DNA from: Photobacterium sp. DA100
GTDB lineage: Bacteria; Pseudomonadota; Gammaproteobacteria; Enterobacterales; Vibrionaceae
Length of the DNA: 64,000 nt
Assembly (NCBI RefSeq): GCF_029223585.1
Contig: NZ_CP119423.1
Location: forward strand, 930,001-994,000
Reading direction: 5' to 3'
Below the pieces are notes generated by a model that was given only the letters and a program-made list of their open reading frames with translations, ran no database searches and was not told the DNA's origin. Positions 43,280-53,274 of this stretch are shown in pieces. How positions within the stretch are numbered: position 1 is the stretch's first letter; the number at the start of each line of letters is the position of its first letter. A program made the translations under genes and the position numbers.

Positions 43280-44965
43280 GTGGATAAGGTTTGGCTTAAC
43301 CGCTATCCGGAAGATGTACCGGCTGAAATCAACCCGGACCAGTATCCGTCGTTGGTTGAAATGTTTGAGCAGTCGGTACAGAAGTACGCTGACCAGACAG
43401 CGTTTATCAATATGGGGCAGGTAATGACCTTCCGCAAGCTGGAAGAGCGTAGCCGGGCCTTCGCCGCCTACCTGCAGAATGAGCTGAAGCTGCAAAAAGG
43501 CGATCGCGTCGCGGTGATGATGCCGAACCTGCTGCAGTATCCCATTGCCCTGTTTGGTATTTTGCGTGCCGGTTGCGTGGTGGTTAATGTTAACCCACTT
43601 TATACTCCGCGTGAGCTGGAGCACCAGTTGAATGACTCCGGTGCCAAGGCGATCGTCATTGTTTCTAACTTCGCCCACACCCTAGAGAGCATTGTTAAAA
43701 ACACCAGTGTCCAGCATGTGGTGCTGACCAGCCTTGGCGATCAGCTGTCTCGCCCTAAAGGCACGCTGGTTAACTTTGTCGTCAAGTACATCAAGAAGAT
43801 GGTGCCGAAGTACCACCTTCCGCACGCTACATCAATGCGTATGGCCCTGCGCAAAGGCCGCCGCATGCAGTACGTCAAGCCGTTCATGTCTGGTGACGAT
43901 ACGGCCTTCTTGCAGTACACCGGCGGGACGACTGGGGTGGCCAAAGGTGCGATTCTCAGCCACCGCAACATGCTGGCTAACGTAATGCAGGCCAAGGGAG
44001 CCTATGGCCCGGTACTGACTGAAGGCCGCGAGTTGATTGTGACGGCACTGCCGCTGTACCATGTTTTTGCCCTGACGGTGAACTGCTTGCTGTTCATCGA
44101 GATGGGAGGACGCAACCTGCTGATCACTAACCCGCGTGATATTCCGACGTTTGTCAAAGAGCTGCAGCGCTATCCGTTTACCGCGATCACCGGGGTAAAT
44201 ACCCTGTTCAATGCGCTGGTTAACAATGAAGATTTCCATGAGATTGACTTCAGTGAGCTGCGTCTATCCGTTGGCGGAGGCATGGCAGTCCAGCGCGCGG
44301 TAGCTGACAAGTGGAAGCAAATCACCGGCAATTACCTGCTAGAAGGCTACGGCCTGACCGAGTGCTCGCCGCTGGTTGCCGCCTACCCCTATGATTTGAC
44401 CGACTACAATGGCTCTATCGGCTTGCCGGTACCGTCGACCGATGTCCGCATCGTCGATGACGAGGGAGTGGTGCTGGCTAATGATCAGACCGGCGAGCTG
44501 CAGGTCCGTGGCCCGCAGGTTATGCAGGGGTACTGGCAGCGCCCTGAGGCCAGCAAGGAAGTACTGACCGAAGATGGTTGGCTGTCTACGGGAGATATTG
44601 TACGTTTCGATGACGAAGGCTTCCTCCATATCGTCGATCGCAAGAAGGACATGATCCTGGTGTCGGGCTTCAATGTATACCCGAACGAGATTGAGGATGT
44701 AGTTGCCCTTAACAGCAAGGTGCTGGAAGTGGCGGCGATCGGCGAACCGCATGAAGTCTCGGGTGAGGTGGTGAAAGTCTGCGTGGTCAAGCGCGATGCC
44801 AGCCTGACGCGCGAGGAGCTGCTCGAGCACTGCCGTGAGCACCTGACCGGCTACAAGGTACCGAAGATTGTTGAATTCCGCGATGAACTGCCAAAGACTA
44901 ATGTCGGCAAGATCTTGCGTCGCGCATTGCGTGAAGAGTCGAACCAGCAAGCTCAGGATGCCTAA
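43280..44965 (+). CDS. fadD: Long-chain fatty acid--CoA ligase FadD
   Basis: 561 residues starting at the GTG at 43280, with AAGGAG nine bases upstream. The AMP/ATP motifs are [29 protein letters not shown], and [20 protein letters not shown]; the C-terminal lysine that ligates the acyl-adenylate lies in [12 protein letters not shown]. It activates exogenous fatty acids during uptake for beta-oxidation. The order fadD-rnd-minE is the same as in Escherichia coli. Fatty-acid control through FadR is expected, but I did not identify an operator. Confidence 0.95.
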   Translation: MDKVWLNRYPEDVPAEINPDQYPSLVEMFEQSVQKYADQTAFINMGQVMTFRKLEERSRAFAAYLQNELKLQKGDRVAVMMPNLLQYPIALFGILRAGCVVVNVNPLYTPRELEHQLNDSGAKAIVIVSNFAHTLESIVKNTSVQHVVLTSLGDQLSRPKGTLVNFVVKYIKKMVPKYHLPHATSMRMALRKGRRMQYVKPFMSGDDTAFLQYTGGTTGVAKGAILSHRNMLANVMQAKGAYGPVLTEGRELIVTALPLYHVFALTVNCLLFIEMGGRNLLITNPRDIPTFVKELQRYPFTAITGVNTLFNALVNNEDFHEIDFSELRLSVGGGMAVQRAVADKWKQITGNYLLEGYGLTECSPLVAAYPYDLTDYNGSIGLPVPSTDVRIVDDEGVVLANDQTGELQVRGPQVMQGYWQRPEASKEVLTEDGWLSTGDIVRFDDEGFLHIVDRKKDMILVSGFNVYPNEIEDVVALNSKVLEVAAIGEPHEVSGEVVKVCVVKRDASLTREELLEHCREHLTGYKVPKIVEFRDELPKTNVGKILRRALREESNQQAQDA

Positions 44966-44990
44966 TCGCATTTTCAATTAAAGACACATA

Positions 44991-45014
44991 ATGCCGGCGC
45001 CAAGCCGGCATTTT
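44991..45014 (+). terminator. Terminator after fadD
   Basis: ATGCCGGC (44991-44998) pairs with GCCGGCAT (45004-45011), with TTTT after, 25 bases past the fadD stop. Confidence 0.75.
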
Positions 45015-45082
45015 GTACCGAGCCAGATAATGTCCTGTTTCATAGGCCTATTTTTCCGCTTGGTATCATTGGTGAGATAACT

Positions 45083-46207
45083 GTGAATTTTGAAATGATC
45101 ACCAGCCGCACGCGGTTGGAAACAATATGCCTTCAGGCGCGCCGTCAGTCGGCCGTCATGTTGGATACCGAGTTTGTCAGAACCCGGACCCTCTACCCGA
45201 AACTGGGTTTGATCCAGCTGTTTGACGGTGAGTCCCTGGCGTTGATTGACCCATTGGCAATTGACGACCTGGATCCGCTGTGGGAGCTGCTGCGTGACCA
45301 GTCGGTGATCAAGGTGCTGCACGCCTGTGGTGAAGACTTGGAAGTATTCCAGTACTATGCAGGCTGCTTGCCGGTACCGATGATTGATACCCAGGTAATG
45401 GCTTCGTTCCTCGGCTATGGGGTGTCTGCAGGCTTCGGGACCTTGGTGAAAGACTACTTGGGTATTGAGCTTGATAAGGGGGAGGCGCGTACCAACTGGT
45501 TAGCCCGTCCTTTGACCGAGCGTCAGCTCGACTACGCCGCAGCCGATGTTTACTATCTGCTGCCGCTGTACCAGAAACTGATGCCGCTCGTCGAAGCCAA
45601 AGGTTGGCAGGAGGCCCTGGCGCAGGAGTGTGCGGGTCTGATGCTCAAGCGCGTTAAGACTATCGACCCGGACAAAGCCTACCTCGATATCAAGAATGCG
45701 TGGCAGCTCAATCCCAAGCAGCTGGCTATTTTGCAAAAAGCGGCTAAGTGGCGGGTGCTGGAAGCGCGCAAGCGCGATTTGGCCCTGAACTTTATCGTCA
45801 AGGAGCTGCACCTTTGGAAGCTGGCCCGCTACGGGATCAAGTCGAAGGCGGTGATGGCAAAAGAAGGTTTCGACAACATGGAAATTCAGCGCCATGCCAA
45901 CCGGCTGCTGAAAATGGTACATGATGTCGACGATATGCCCGAAGACCGATACCCGGAAAAAATCATTAGGCTGGTGGATTTGCCGGGGTATAAGCAGAAA
46001 GTGAAGCATATCAAGGATGTTGTGTCGGCAGTCGAGCAGGAAACCGGCCTGATGTCCGAGTTCCTGGCGTCGAAGAAACAGATCAACCAGCTGATCTCTT
46101 GGGCCTGGAAAAAAGACTCGCCGTCCGACAGCTTGCCTGACATGCTGAAGACCTGGCGTAAACCGCTGTTTGAAAGCAAAGTGCTACCTTTGCTGCAGTC
46201 GAAATAA
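45083..46207 (+). CDS. rnd: Ribonuclease D
   Basis: 374 residues with the DEDDy exonuclease fold: VMLDTEFVRT (Asp28, Glu30), VLHACGEDLEVF, and DYAAADVYYLLPLY with the Tyr and Asp of motif III. An HRDC domain (LLPLYQKLMPLVEAK, then QRHANRLLK) follows. RNase D trims the 3' ends of tRNA and other small RNA precursors. The GTG at 45083 is taken as start, with weak upstream signal; the nearby alternatives would cut the conserved N-terminus. It converges on minE with a shared terminator. Confidence 0.95.
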   Translation: MNFEMITSRTRLETICLQARRQSAVMLDTEFVRTRTLYPKLGLIQLFDGESLALIDPLAIDDLDPLWELLRDQSVIKVLHACGEDLEVFQYYAGCLPVPMIDTQVMASFLGYGVSAGFGTLVKDYLGIELDKGEARTNWLARPLTERQLDYAAADVYYLLPLYQKLMPLVEAKGWQEALAQECAGLMLKRVKTIDPDKAYLDIKNAWQLNPKQLAILQKAAKWRVLEARKRDLALNFIVKELHLWKLARYGIKSKAVMAKEGFDNMEIQRHANRLLKMVHDVDDMPEDRYPEKIIRLVDLPGYKQKVKHIKDVVSAVEQETGLMSEFLASKKQINQLISWAWKKDSPSDSLPDMLKTWRKPLFESKVLPLLQSK

Positions 46208-46240
46208 GGCTAAGTCGTTTTTGCTATGCGCCCGGAAATA

Positions 46241-46273
46241 AAAAGCCCCGCTCAACTATCGAGCGGGGCTTTT
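46241..46273. terminator. Bidirectional terminator between rnd and minE
   Basis: A 13-bp stem (AAAAGCCCCGCTC with its complement at 46261-46273) and seven-base loop; T-runs on both sides. Confidence 0.93.
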
Positions 46274-46296
46274 TTTCGGATATGGAGCCAGCCAGT

Positions 46297-46560
46297 TTAC
46301 TTGTCTTCGTCCGGCAGGGTAACGTTGAGCTCAAGAACGGAAAGGTCTTCTTCTTTCTGATCGAGATTAACGGTGACCTGTTCTGGACTGATTTGGACGT
46401 ATTTGCGGATCACATCCAGAATATCCTGCTTCAACTGCGGTAAATAGCTAGGTGCACTCTGATCGGCAGAGCGGCGTTCGGCAACGATAATTTGCAGGCG
46501 CTCTTTGGCTACACTGGCAGTCGTTGGTTTCTTGGGGCGGAAGAATTCTAACAATGCCAT
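46297..46560 (-). CDS. minE: Cell division topological specificity factor MinE
   Basis: 87 residues. The N-terminal MinD-binding part starts [30 protein letters not shown], here only abridged, and the C-terminal dimer domain has [13 protein letters not shown]. MinE displaces MinD and makes the Min system oscillate, placing the division septum at mid-cell. It is the last gene of minCDE, eight bases after minD. Confidence 0.96.
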   Translation of the reverse strand: MALLEFFRPKKPTTASVAKERLQIIVAERRSADQSAPSYLPQLKQDILDVIRKYVQISPEQVTVNLDQKEEDLSVLELNVTLPDEDK

Positions 46561-46567
46561 CGTATTA

Positions 46568-47380
46568 TCATCCTCCGAACAGACGTTTTAGGAAGCCTTT
46601 CTTCTCTTCTTCAAGGAAGCGGTACGGGCGCTCTTCACCCAGTAGTCGGGCAACGGTGTCGCCATAGGCGATACCAGCGTCCGATTCTTTATCGAAAATC
46701 ACCGGCTCACCCTTGTTTGAGGCATTCAGTACGGCTTGGCTCTCTGGGATCACGCCAAGCAGCGGTATGTGCAGAATTTCCTCAACATCACCAACGCTTA
46801 GCATCTCGCCCAGAGTGACGCGGGCAGGGTTGTAGCGGGTCAGTAGCAGGTGAGTCTTCACCGGCTCATCCGCTTGCTCGGCACGGCGAGACTTGGAGTC
46901 GAGAATGCCTAGAATACGGTCTGAGTCACGTACAGAAGAGACTTCTGGGTTGGTGGTGACAATGGCTTCATCGGCAAAGTACAGCGCCATCAGCGCGCCG
47001 GTTTCGATACCCGCGGGCGAGTCGCAAATAATGAACTCGAAGTCCATTGCTGCCAAATCATTCAACACACGCTCAACGCCCTCACGGCTCAGGGCATCTT
47101 TGTCGCGGGTTTGTGAAGCGGGTAGGACATACAAGTTGTCGACACGCTTGTCCTTGATGAGTGCCTGGTTGAGGTTGGCTTCACCATTAATCACATTGAC
47201 GAAGTCATACACGACTCGGCGTTCGCAGCCCATAATGAGGTCAAGGTTACGCAGGCCGATATCGAAATCGATCACCGCTGTTTTCTTGCCGCTTAGCGCA
47301 AGGCCCGATGCAATAGCTGCACTCGAGGTAGTTTTACCAACGCCACCTTTACCTGAGGTAACAACGATAATACGTGCCAT
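46568..47380 (-). CDS. minD: Septum site-determining protein MinD
   Basis: 270 residues. The deviant Walker A is [12 protein letters not shown] at residues 9-20, with the second lysine, and the C-terminal membrane-targeting amphipathic helix is [13 protein letters not shown]. MinD is a ParA-type ATPase that binds the membrane, recruits MinC, and is stimulated by MinE. Twenty bases separate it from minC. Confidence 0.97.
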   Translation of the reverse strand: MARIIVVTSGKGGVGKTTSSAAIASGLALSGKKTAVIDFDIGLRNLDLIMGCERRVVYDFVNVINGEANLNQALIKDKRVDNLYVLPASQTRDKDALSREGVERVLNDLAAMDFEFIICDSPAGIETGALMALYFADEAIVTTNPEVSSVRDSDRILGILDSKSRRAEQADEPVKTHLLLTRYNPARVTLGEMLSVGDVEEILHIPLLGVIPESQAVLNASNKGEPVIFDKESDAGIAYGDTVARLLGEERPYRFLEEEKKGFLKRLFGG

Positions 47381-47400
47381 CTTAAATTCCTTATTAAACC

Positions 47401-48063
47401 TTATAGAGTCATGTGCTCTATGTTCAAATTGTTTTCAGCAAGCGAGATAACGACATTTTTTCCCCAGAACTCTTGTTGAATTTTGTCGCTTAACCAATAG
47501 TTCCCTGCGATTGAAATGAGCTCAGGCTGTAAGTTGTGGCAGAAAATCTTTGCCTCTTGTTGACCGCTGGCCCCAGCGATAGCACGGCCCCGAAGGGTGC
47601 CATAGACATGGATACAGCCATCGGCGATGATTTCAGCTGCCGCACTGACATGTCCAAGTACTATCAAATCACTATTTTTAGCATAAATTTGCTGTCCTGA
47701 CCGAACTGGATTTTTTATGATTTTTGTCGGTGTCATCACAGGTTCGGCGGCTTTTGCCTGTTTGGCTGCATTCATAATCGCGAATCCAGCCTGCTTGGCC
47801 TGTTGTTGCAACTCCGGTTGCTTGCAGCCACTGATCCCCACAGGGATCATGCCGGCTTCGTGAACCTGGCTTTTTAGCAATGCAAAATCCAGCTTATTTC
47901 CGGCTTGGCTGACATCAATGACGATCGGAGCGGCGGAAAAGAAATGAGGAGCCTGTTCAACTTTATCTTTGAGAAAGTTGATTGCTTGCTGTATGTCGCC
48001 GTCCACGAGGTGGAGGGCCGAGAGGGTGAATGAGCCCCCTTTGAGTTCTGCAGATTTTGTCAT
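47401..48063 (-). CDS. minC: Septum site-determining protein MinC
   Basis: 220 residues with the N-terminal FtsZ-binding domain (ELKGGSFTLSALHLVDGDI) and the C-terminal beta-helix (SDLIVLGHVSAAAEIIADGC, then HVYGTLRGRAIAG). MinC blocks Z-ring formation away from mid-cell. First gene of the min operon; divergent from ycgL across about 220 bases. Confidence 0.96.
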   Translation of the reverse strand: MTKSAELKGGSFTLSALHLVDGDIQQAINFLKDKVEQAPHFFSAAPIVIDVSQAGNKLDFALLKSQVHEAGMIPVGISGCKQPELQQQAKQAGFAIMNAAKQAKAAEPVMTPTKIIKNPVRSGQQIYAKNSDLIVLGHVSAAAEIIADGCIHVYGTLRGRAIAGASGQQEAKIFCHNLQPELISIAGNYWLSDKIQQEFWGKNVVISLAENNLNIEHMTL

Positions 48064-48286
48064 GCGCGCTAATGACTGCCGATAAATTAGTCGTTCGGGA
48101 ACGTTATCTCTTGGGTAACTTGCATGTTATATTCCAAAGCGTATATCAGCAAGCTATCCTTGCTTTTGCGTTGGAAATTCAGACAACCGTCTCATCAAGT
48201 AGGCGATCTCCCCCATCTGTAGGGAATGATCCCGGTGAATTGTTGTCTGACAAAATAGCGAAATTAACGAACAGGTTACCGACAAT

Positions 48287-48571
48287 ATGTTGTGTGCAAT
48301 TTACAAAAGCCCCAAAAAAGACAACACCTATCTTTATATCAACAACAAAGACGACTTTTCAGCCGTGCCTGAAGTTTTGTTGAAAACATTTGGTACGCCA
48401 CAATTTGTCATGGTACTTAAGTTAGAGGAACGACATAAGCTGGCACAGGCCGATATAGAAAAAGTAAAAGCGGATCTCAAGGAGAGCGGATATTACCTGC
48501 AGGTGCCGCCTCCCGTGCCAAACTTACTCGTGCAGTACAAAGCGGATAAAGCCGCCAGCAGCCAAGGATAA
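48287..48571 (+). CDS. ycgL: YcgL domain protein
   Basis: 94 residues: [19 protein letters not shown], then [15 protein letters not shown] and VPPPVPNLL, all YcgL family signatures. The structure of the Escherichia coli protein is known, but the function is not. It lies next to minC, as in Escherichia coli and vibrios, and is followed three bases later by the transglycosylase gene, so the two are co-transcribed. Confidence 0.92.
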   Translation: MLCAIYKSPKKDNTYLYINNKDDFSAVPEVLLKTFGTPQFVMVLKLEERHKLAQADIEKVKADLKESGYYLQVPPPVPNLLVQYKADKAASSQG

Positions 48572-48574
48572 ACT

Positions 48575-49543
48575 ATGCATAAGCGATTGATATCGGCCTT
48601 AGTGGCCTTAGGGTTAGGATTATCATCGGTTGTCTATGCCGATGAGGGGTTTGATAAATATGTCGAAGGACTGAAAGTAGAAGCCCGGGAAAATGGAATT
48701 TCGGAGTCGATTATCAACTCTGCTTTTGATGGCATAACGTTTGTCGAGCGTGCGGTAAAAGCGGACAAAAATCAACCGGAGCGTAAATTAACTCTGGATG
48801 AGTATATTCCCCGTGCGGTGCCTGCTTGGAAAGTAAAACAGGCAAATGAGCTATATCGCCAGCATAAATCTATGTTGGATAAAATTGGTGAGCAGTACGG
48901 TGTGCAACCGCGCTTTATAGTTGCCTTGTGGGGGGTTGAAAGTAATTTTGGCCGCTTGATGGGGAATTATAATGTGGTTGAAGCGTTATCCACGCTAGCC
49001 TATGAAGGTCGGCGCGAAGCGTTTTTCCGCGGACAGGTGATGGCGGCACTGGAAATATTGGATGCCGGCCATATTAGCCCTGAAGATATGAAGGGTTCTT
49101 GGGCGGGTGCCATGGGCCAACCGCAGTTTATGCCAACCTCATTCCTGTCGTATGCCGTCGATGGCAACAATGACGGCAGGATTGATATTTGGCAGACGGA
49201 GGCCGATGTTTTTGCCTCTGCGGCGAATTATTTGAATAAAGCCGGCTGGGATGACCAATATACCTGGGGGCGGCAAGTTTCTTTACCCGCTTCTATTGAT
49301 GAGTCATTGCTTGGTGTAGAAATGAGCAAAGCCCGTAGTCTGGCTGAATGGCAGCAATTAGGTGTTCGACGCCTCAACGGCAAGGCCCTGCCGAGTGTTG
49401 AAATAGATGCCTGGCTTATTCAACCTGATGATAAACAAGGCCGTGCCTATTTGATTTATGGTAATTATCAGTCGTTGCTCAAGTGGAATCGTTCGCATTA
49501 TTTCGCCTTGGCCGTGAGCCATTTGGCTGATCAAATTCGCTAA
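48575..49543 (+). CDS. Lytic murein transglycosylase, MltB family
   Basis: 322 residues with a Sec signal peptide (KRLISALVALGLGLSSVVYA) and no lipobox, so probably soluble in the periplasm. The catalytic glutamate is in VALWGVESNFGRLMG (about residue 124), followed by GSWAGAMGQPQFMPTSFL and VDGNNDGRIDIW, hallmarks of SLT domain 2. It cleaves the MurNAc-GlcNAc bond with formation of 1,6-anhydroMurNAc. Unlike Escherichia coli MltB it is not lipid-anchored, so the gene name is left open. Confidence 0.93.
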   Translation: MHKRLISALVALGLGLSSVVYADEGFDKYVEGLKVEARENGISESIINSAFDGITFVERAVKADKNQPERKLTLDEYIPRAVPAWKVKQANELYRQHKSMLDKIGEQYGVQPRFIVALWGVESNFGRLMGNYNVVEALSTLAYEGRREAFFRGQVMAALEILDAGHISPEDMKGSWAGAMGQPQFMPTSFLSYAVDGNNDGRIDIWQTEADVFASAANYLNKAGWDDQYTWGRQVSLPASIDESLLGVEMSKARSLAEWQQLGVRRLNGKALPSVEIDAWLIQPDDKQGRAYLIYGNYQSLLKWNRSHYFALAVSHLADQIR

Positions 49544-49560
49544 TCCCCAAAAATGACAAA

Positions 49561-49587
49561 AAACCAGACCAATAGGTCTGGTTTTTT
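49561..49587 (+). terminator. Terminator after the transglycosylase gene
   Basis: A 10-bp stem (AAACCAGACC with complement) and AATA loop followed by six T. Confidence 0.92.
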
Positions 49588-49769
49588 ATGCTGCGGGGAA
49601 AATCACGCTTTATTTTTTTGCCATCGGGTGAAATTAAAATAATCGTTAGTAATAGAGGGGAGGGAAGTAAGTTGTTGGGTGAAATTGAGCTTTGCGGTTT
49701 GGTGCCCCCTTTCTTTTTCTTTTGAATCAATGACTTGGTTTTTGGTGCTTGTCAGCGGTTTATCTTAAA

Positions 49770-49796
49770 AAAAAACCCGGCATGGCCGGGTTTTTT
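49770..49796. terminator. Terminator downstream of hns
   Basis: A 12-bp stem (AAAAAACCCGGC with complement) with a three-base loop; T-runs on both strands. It lies 29 bases after the hns stop on the minus strand. Confidence 0.93.
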
Positions 49797-49824
49797 CGAT
49801 GATTATCACAGATGATTTGAAATA

Positions 49825-50220
49825 TTAGATTTCAAAATCTTCTAGAGACTTGCCTTCGTCCAGAGCTTTTTTCAGTGCGCTTGGAGTACGACCTTGGCCA
49901 GTCCAAGTTTTCTCTTCACCATTTTCATCGATGAAACGGTATTTTGCTGGACGCTGCGCACGCTTTGCTTTTGGTGCTTTATTTAGTGTGGCTAGAAGCT
50001 CTTCTGGGTCAATACCATCAGCAAGAAGCATTTCACGGTATTGGGCTAGTTTTTCTGTACGTTCTTTTTCTTTAGCAAGCTCTTCTGCTTCTGCTTCCTC
50101 ACGCTCAGAAACAACGGTTTGAAGTTTTTCTAGCGCTTCCTGTAGTTGCTCAAGAGAATATTCACGAGAAAGTGCGCGAAGGCTGCGAAGGTTAAGTAGC
50201 GCTTTCATTGCATCAGACAT
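49825..50220 (-). CDS. hns: Nucleoid protein H-NS
   Basis: 131 residues. The N-terminal coiled-coil oligomerisation region is rich in Glu/Leu ([19 protein letters not shown], then [16 protein letters not shown], about residues 22-60), followed by a basic linker ([15 protein letters not shown]) and the C-terminal DNA-binding domain with [15 protein letters not shown] silences AT-rich and foreign DNA and compacts the nucleoid; the Vibrio version is often named VicH. The upstream 350 bases are very AT-rich, which suits the known H-NS autoregulation. Confidence 0.95.
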   Translation of the reverse strand: MSDAMKALLNLRSLRALSREYSLEQLQEALEKLQTVVSEREEAEAEELAKEKERTEKLAQYREMLLADGIDPEELLATLNKAPKAKRAQRPAKYRFIDENGEEKTWTGQGRTPSALKKALDEGKSLEDFEI

Positions 50221-50576
50221 TTTTTATTTCCTGTAGGCCTAAAACTATAAATTAATAATAGCAGTGACGATTCAATAATTGCAATAATAATACTTTTAAT
50301 ACAGTGATGCCAAATAAAAAATGAAGGGTTTATTTAATTTTTTGCAATTTATCTGGTTCATTTCTCATTTGTAATAAATTGTAATGGTCAAGATAAGTAA
50401 ATATTCTTATCCAAAATCTACGGGAGCTGATAAATATTTGCCATCAATTTCATATGTGAAAGGTATAATAATTTGTCACTAAGTGGATGATTTTCGTACT
50501 CTATGGCAAGACTATTCACTATTTTTGTGATTTTTTTCATCTTAACTTATTGCATTTGGATATCTATTCCGTAGAA
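50221..50576. promoter_or_regulatory. AT-rich region upstream of hns and of the lysine riboswitch
   Basis: About 355 bases with no convincing gene. It is strongly AT-rich and must contain the divergent hns promoter and the promoter of the riboswitch transcript. One small inverted repeat, GATAAG (50392-50397) with CTTATC (50406-50411), is visible. Curved AT-rich DNA here could be an H-NS binding region (inference). Confidence 0.4.
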
Positions 50577-50726
50577 TTGACCATACCTAGACTAAGGGTA
50601 GAGGCGCATCGTCTATTAGTAGTAAATCTTAGGGTGATTCCAATGAGGATTTACGAAAGGAGCCGATGCCGAAGTAAGCGTGGAGTATCAAGCCTGCTTG
50701 CTGGGGTTGTCACCGAATAGGGTCAA
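50577..50726 (+). ncRNA. Lysine riboswitch (L-box) aptamer
   Basis: The conserved L-box elements occur in order: GTAGAGGCGCATCG (50599-50612), the AGTAGTAAATC stem start, GAAAGGAGCCGATGCCGAAG (50655-50674) and CTGGGGTTGTCACC (50701-50714), close to the Escherichia coli lysC leader (AGAGGCGCG, CTGGGTTGTCACC). Helices can be drawn: P1 TTGACC with GGTCAA (50577-50582/50721-50726), P2 GCATCG with CGATGC, P3 GTAAATC with GATTTAC, P4 AGTAAGC with GCTTGCT. It precedes an NhaC-family transporter, as known for lysine riboswitches in Vibrio and Shewanella (LysW). Confidence 0.9.
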
Positions 50727-50873
50727 CACTGCCATAGTATATAATTACATTAACTATGGAGCGCTACTGTGGAGTCGGAAAAGGGTAACTTCTCTTCCTT
50801 ATGCTCTTCTATACACGACAAGATGTCGTGTTAAGCAGTAGATCTCCAACCAGGATCGGTTGTAGTCGAGATC
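50727..50873 (+). promoter_or_regulatory. Expression platform of the lysine riboswitch
   Basis: Between aptamer and start codon are three hairpins: CCATAGT (50732-50738) with ACTATGG (50753-50759); an 8-bp ACACGACA stem (50813-50820 with 50824-50831); and CAACC with GGTTG near 50847-50862, just before the ATG. None is followed by a T-run, so control of translation or an mRNA-decay mechanism seems likelier than classical termination (inference). Confidence 0.5.
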
Positions 50874-52469
50874 ATGAATATTGTAGATTTTTCACATTCC
50901 GCCATGTCGTTGTTGCCTCCTTTGGTTGCGCTGGGCTTGGCTATCCTAACTCGTCGTGTTTTAGTTTCATTGGGTGTCGGTGTCCTGCTGGGCGCATTCC
51001 TGCTGACGGATTTCTCTGTCGGTGGTACGGCCAGCTATATCGGTACCACGGTTGAAGGGCTGTTTATTGAAGACGGTGCCATCAACAGTTGGAACATGAG
51101 TATTGTTGCTTTCCTTATTTTGCTGGGTATGACCACTGCCTTGCTGACACTTTCTGGCGGTACTCGAGCGTTTGCTGAATGGGCCCAGACGAAAATCAAG
51201 AGTAAGCGCGGTGCTAAACTGTTGGCTGCGTTCTTGGGTGTATTTATCTTTGTTGATGATTACTTCAACAGTTTGGCCGTTGGCTCGATTTCCCGCCCGG
51301 TGACTGACCGGTTCTATGTCTCCCGTGCCAAATTGGCCTATATCCTTGACTCTACTGCCGCACCAATGTGTGTATTGATGCCCGCTTCAAGCTGGGGGGC
51401 ATACATTATTACCTTGATCGGCGGTATTTTGGTTTCGCACGGGGTGACAGAATACTCGCCGCTAGGGGCATTCATGCAGCTGGCGCCGATGAACTTTTAT
51501 GCGGTATTCGCTCTGTTGATGGTGTTTGTCGTGGCTTGGTTCCAAATTGATGTGGGCCCGATGAAAAAGCACGAGCTGGAAGCGAGTCACTGCCGTGGAT
51601 TCGATGAGGGGGATGTAGACAGCCGTGCCAAGGATCTGAACGACGAACTGGAAATTGAAGAAAGCAAGAATGGCCGTGTTGCCGATCTGGTAATGCCAAT
51701 CGTAACCCTGATTGTGGCAACGTTCTTCTTTATGCTCTTTACCGGCTACCAGGCCTTGGCGGCGGATGGTCTCGCGTTTAGCGTTCTGGGTGCGTTCGAG
51801 AATACAGATGTGGGTATGTCTCTGGTATACGGTGGCCTGGTTGGTTTGGCTGCTGCCCTTATCCCTGTTTTCCGCCAGCGCATTCCAATGGCAGATGTGG
51901 CCTCTACCCTGTGGATTGGGGCCAAGTCGATGTTTGGCGCGATCTTGATCTTGCTGTTTGCTTGGAGCATTGGCTCGGTGATCAGTGACATGGCGACGGG
52001 TAAATACCTATCGACCTTGGTTGAGGGTAGCATTAACCCAATGATGCTGCCGGCGATTCTCTTCTTGCTAGCAGGCCTGATGGCATTCTCGACCGGTACG
52101 TCGTGGGGTACGTTCGGTATTATGTTGCCGATTGCCGGTGATCTGGCTGCTGCCACCGACATTATGCTGATGTTGCCGATGCTTGGCGCGGTATTGGCCG
52201 GTTCGGTATTTGGCGATCACTGCTCGCCAATTTCCGATACGACTATCCTGTCGTCGACTGGTGCTCGCTGCCACCACATTGATCACGTATCGACCCAGCT
52301 ACCTTATGCGCTGGCTGTGGCTGCGGTATCGACTATTGGCTTCCTGGTACTGGGCTTTACAGGCTCTCTCGCTGTTTCGTTCATGTCGGCAACCGTCGCC
52401 TTCGCTCTGGCTTGCGTGGCGCTTTACTGGCTTGCACGCCGCCCTCAGGAAGCGGCTGCGAACGCGTAA
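50874..52469 (+). CDS. NhaC-family transporter, probable lysine transporter (LysW-like)
   Basis: 531 residues with about eleven to twelve membrane helices. The family signature is visible in FVDDYFNSLAVGSISRPVTDRF and in FGDHCSPISDTTILSSTGARC with TSWGTFGIMLPIAGD. Most NhaC proteins exchange Na+ and H+, but members placed behind a lysine riboswitch have been proposed to move lysine. The direction of transport is not told by the sequence. The start codon has only a weak ribosome binding site, consistent with riboswitch control of translation. A cytoplasmic loop near residues 225-260 is highly charged. Confidence 0.85.
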   Translation: MNIVDFSHSAMSLLPPLVALGLAILTRRVLVSLGVGVLLGAFLLTDFSVGGTASYIGTTVEGLFIEDGAINSWNMSIVAFLILLGMTTALLTLSGGTRAFAEWAQTKIKSKRGAKLLAAFLGVFIFVDDYFNSLAVGSISRPVTDRFYVSRAKLAYILDSTAAPMCVLMPASSWGAYIITLIGGILVSHGVTEYSPLGAFMQLAPMNFYAVFALLMVFVVAWFQIDVGPMKKHELEASHCRGFDEGDVDSRAKDLNDELEIEESKNGRVADLVMPIVTLIVATFFFMLFTGYQALAADGLAFSVLGAFENTDVGMSLVYGGLVGLAAALIPVFRQRIPMADVASTLWIGAKSMFGAILILLFAWSIGSVISDMATGKYLSTLVEGSINPMMLPAILFLLAGLMAFSTGTSWGTFGIMLPIAGDLAAATDIMLMLPMLGAVLAGSVFGDHCSPISDTTILSSTGARCHHIDHVSTQLPYALAVAAVSTIGFLVLGFTGSLAVSFMSATVAFALACVALYWLARRPQEAAANA

Positions 52470-52490
52470 TGCTGATGTCATGCTGAAGAA

Positions 52491-52519
52491 AAAAGCCTGT
52501 ATTTGATACAGGCTTTTTT
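52491..52519 (+). terminator. Terminator after the NhaC-family gene
   Basis: A 12-bp stem (AAAAGCCTGTAT with complement) with a TTG loop and T-run, 21 bases after the stop. Confidence 0.93.
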
Positions 52520-52662
52520 ATTTTCGCTAGTTAGCCCAAATTTCTTTAATTTAATCTCAATTGGTCACAAAGAAGATGAGCTTGCTCCTTTCAATCTGAA
52601 GGGCTTTTCTGTAGCATCTCGGCTGATTTTTCACGCACCAATCGTATTACTAGGGAAGCTTA

Positions 52663-53241
52663 ATGGCCCAAATGTATTTCTATTACTCGGCAATGAATGC
52701 GGGTAAGTCGACAACATTATTGCAGTCATCTTTTAATTACCGCGAGCGCGGCATGACGCCGGTGATTTTCACCGCTGCAATTGATGACCGTTACGGTAAA
52801 GGCAAGGTCAGCTCGCGAATTGGTTTGCAAGAAGATGCTGAGTTGTTTACTACCAGCGATGACCTCTATGCTCGTCTGCAGGATATGAATGCAACCAAGA
52901 AAGTTGACTGTGTGCTAATTGATGAGTGCCAGTTCTTGACCAAAGAGCAGGTGTACCAATTAACAGAAGTCGTCGACAAGCTGAATATTCCGGTGCTTTG
53001 CTATGGTTTGCGTAGTGATTTTCGTGGTGAGCTATTTGAAGGCAGCCGTTATTTGCTGGCGTGGGCAGATAAACTGGTTGAATTGAAAACCATCTGCCAT
53101 TGCGGCCGCAAAGCCAATATGGTGATCCGCCAAGATGCCAGCGGCAAGGCGATTGCCGACGGCGACCAGGTCGAAATCGGCGGCAATGACCGCTATGTTT
53201 CCGTGTGCCGCAAGCACTATAAAGAAGCGCTCGGCCGGTAA
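52663..53241 (+). CDS. tdk: Thymidine kinase
   Basis: 192 residues. The P-loop is [13 protein letters not shown] (residues 9-21), Walker B is [12 protein letters not shown], and the zinc-binding region has Cys pairs in [11 protein letters not shown] and VCRKHYKE. It phosphorylates thymidine to dTMP for salvage. The start at 52663 follows a GGGAAGC motif at a suitable distance. Confidence 0.96.
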   Translation: MAQMYFYYSAMNAGKSTTLLQSSFNYRERGMTPVIFTAAIDDRYGKGKVSSRIGLQEDAELFTTSDDLYARLQDMNATKKVDCVLIDECQFLTKEQVYQLTEVVDKLNIPVLCYGLRSDFRGELFEGSRYLLAWADKLVELKTICHCGRKANMVIRQDASGKAIADGDQVEIGGNDRYVSVCRKHYKEALGR

Positions 53242-53274
53242 TTGGTACTTTCTACCATATCCTGTTCGATAAGC

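Noticed and set aside
50487..50720. 77-codon plus-strand frame upstream of the NhaC-family gene
   Set aside because: It lies on the lysine riboswitch, so its codons are structural RNA sequence; no ribosome binding site.
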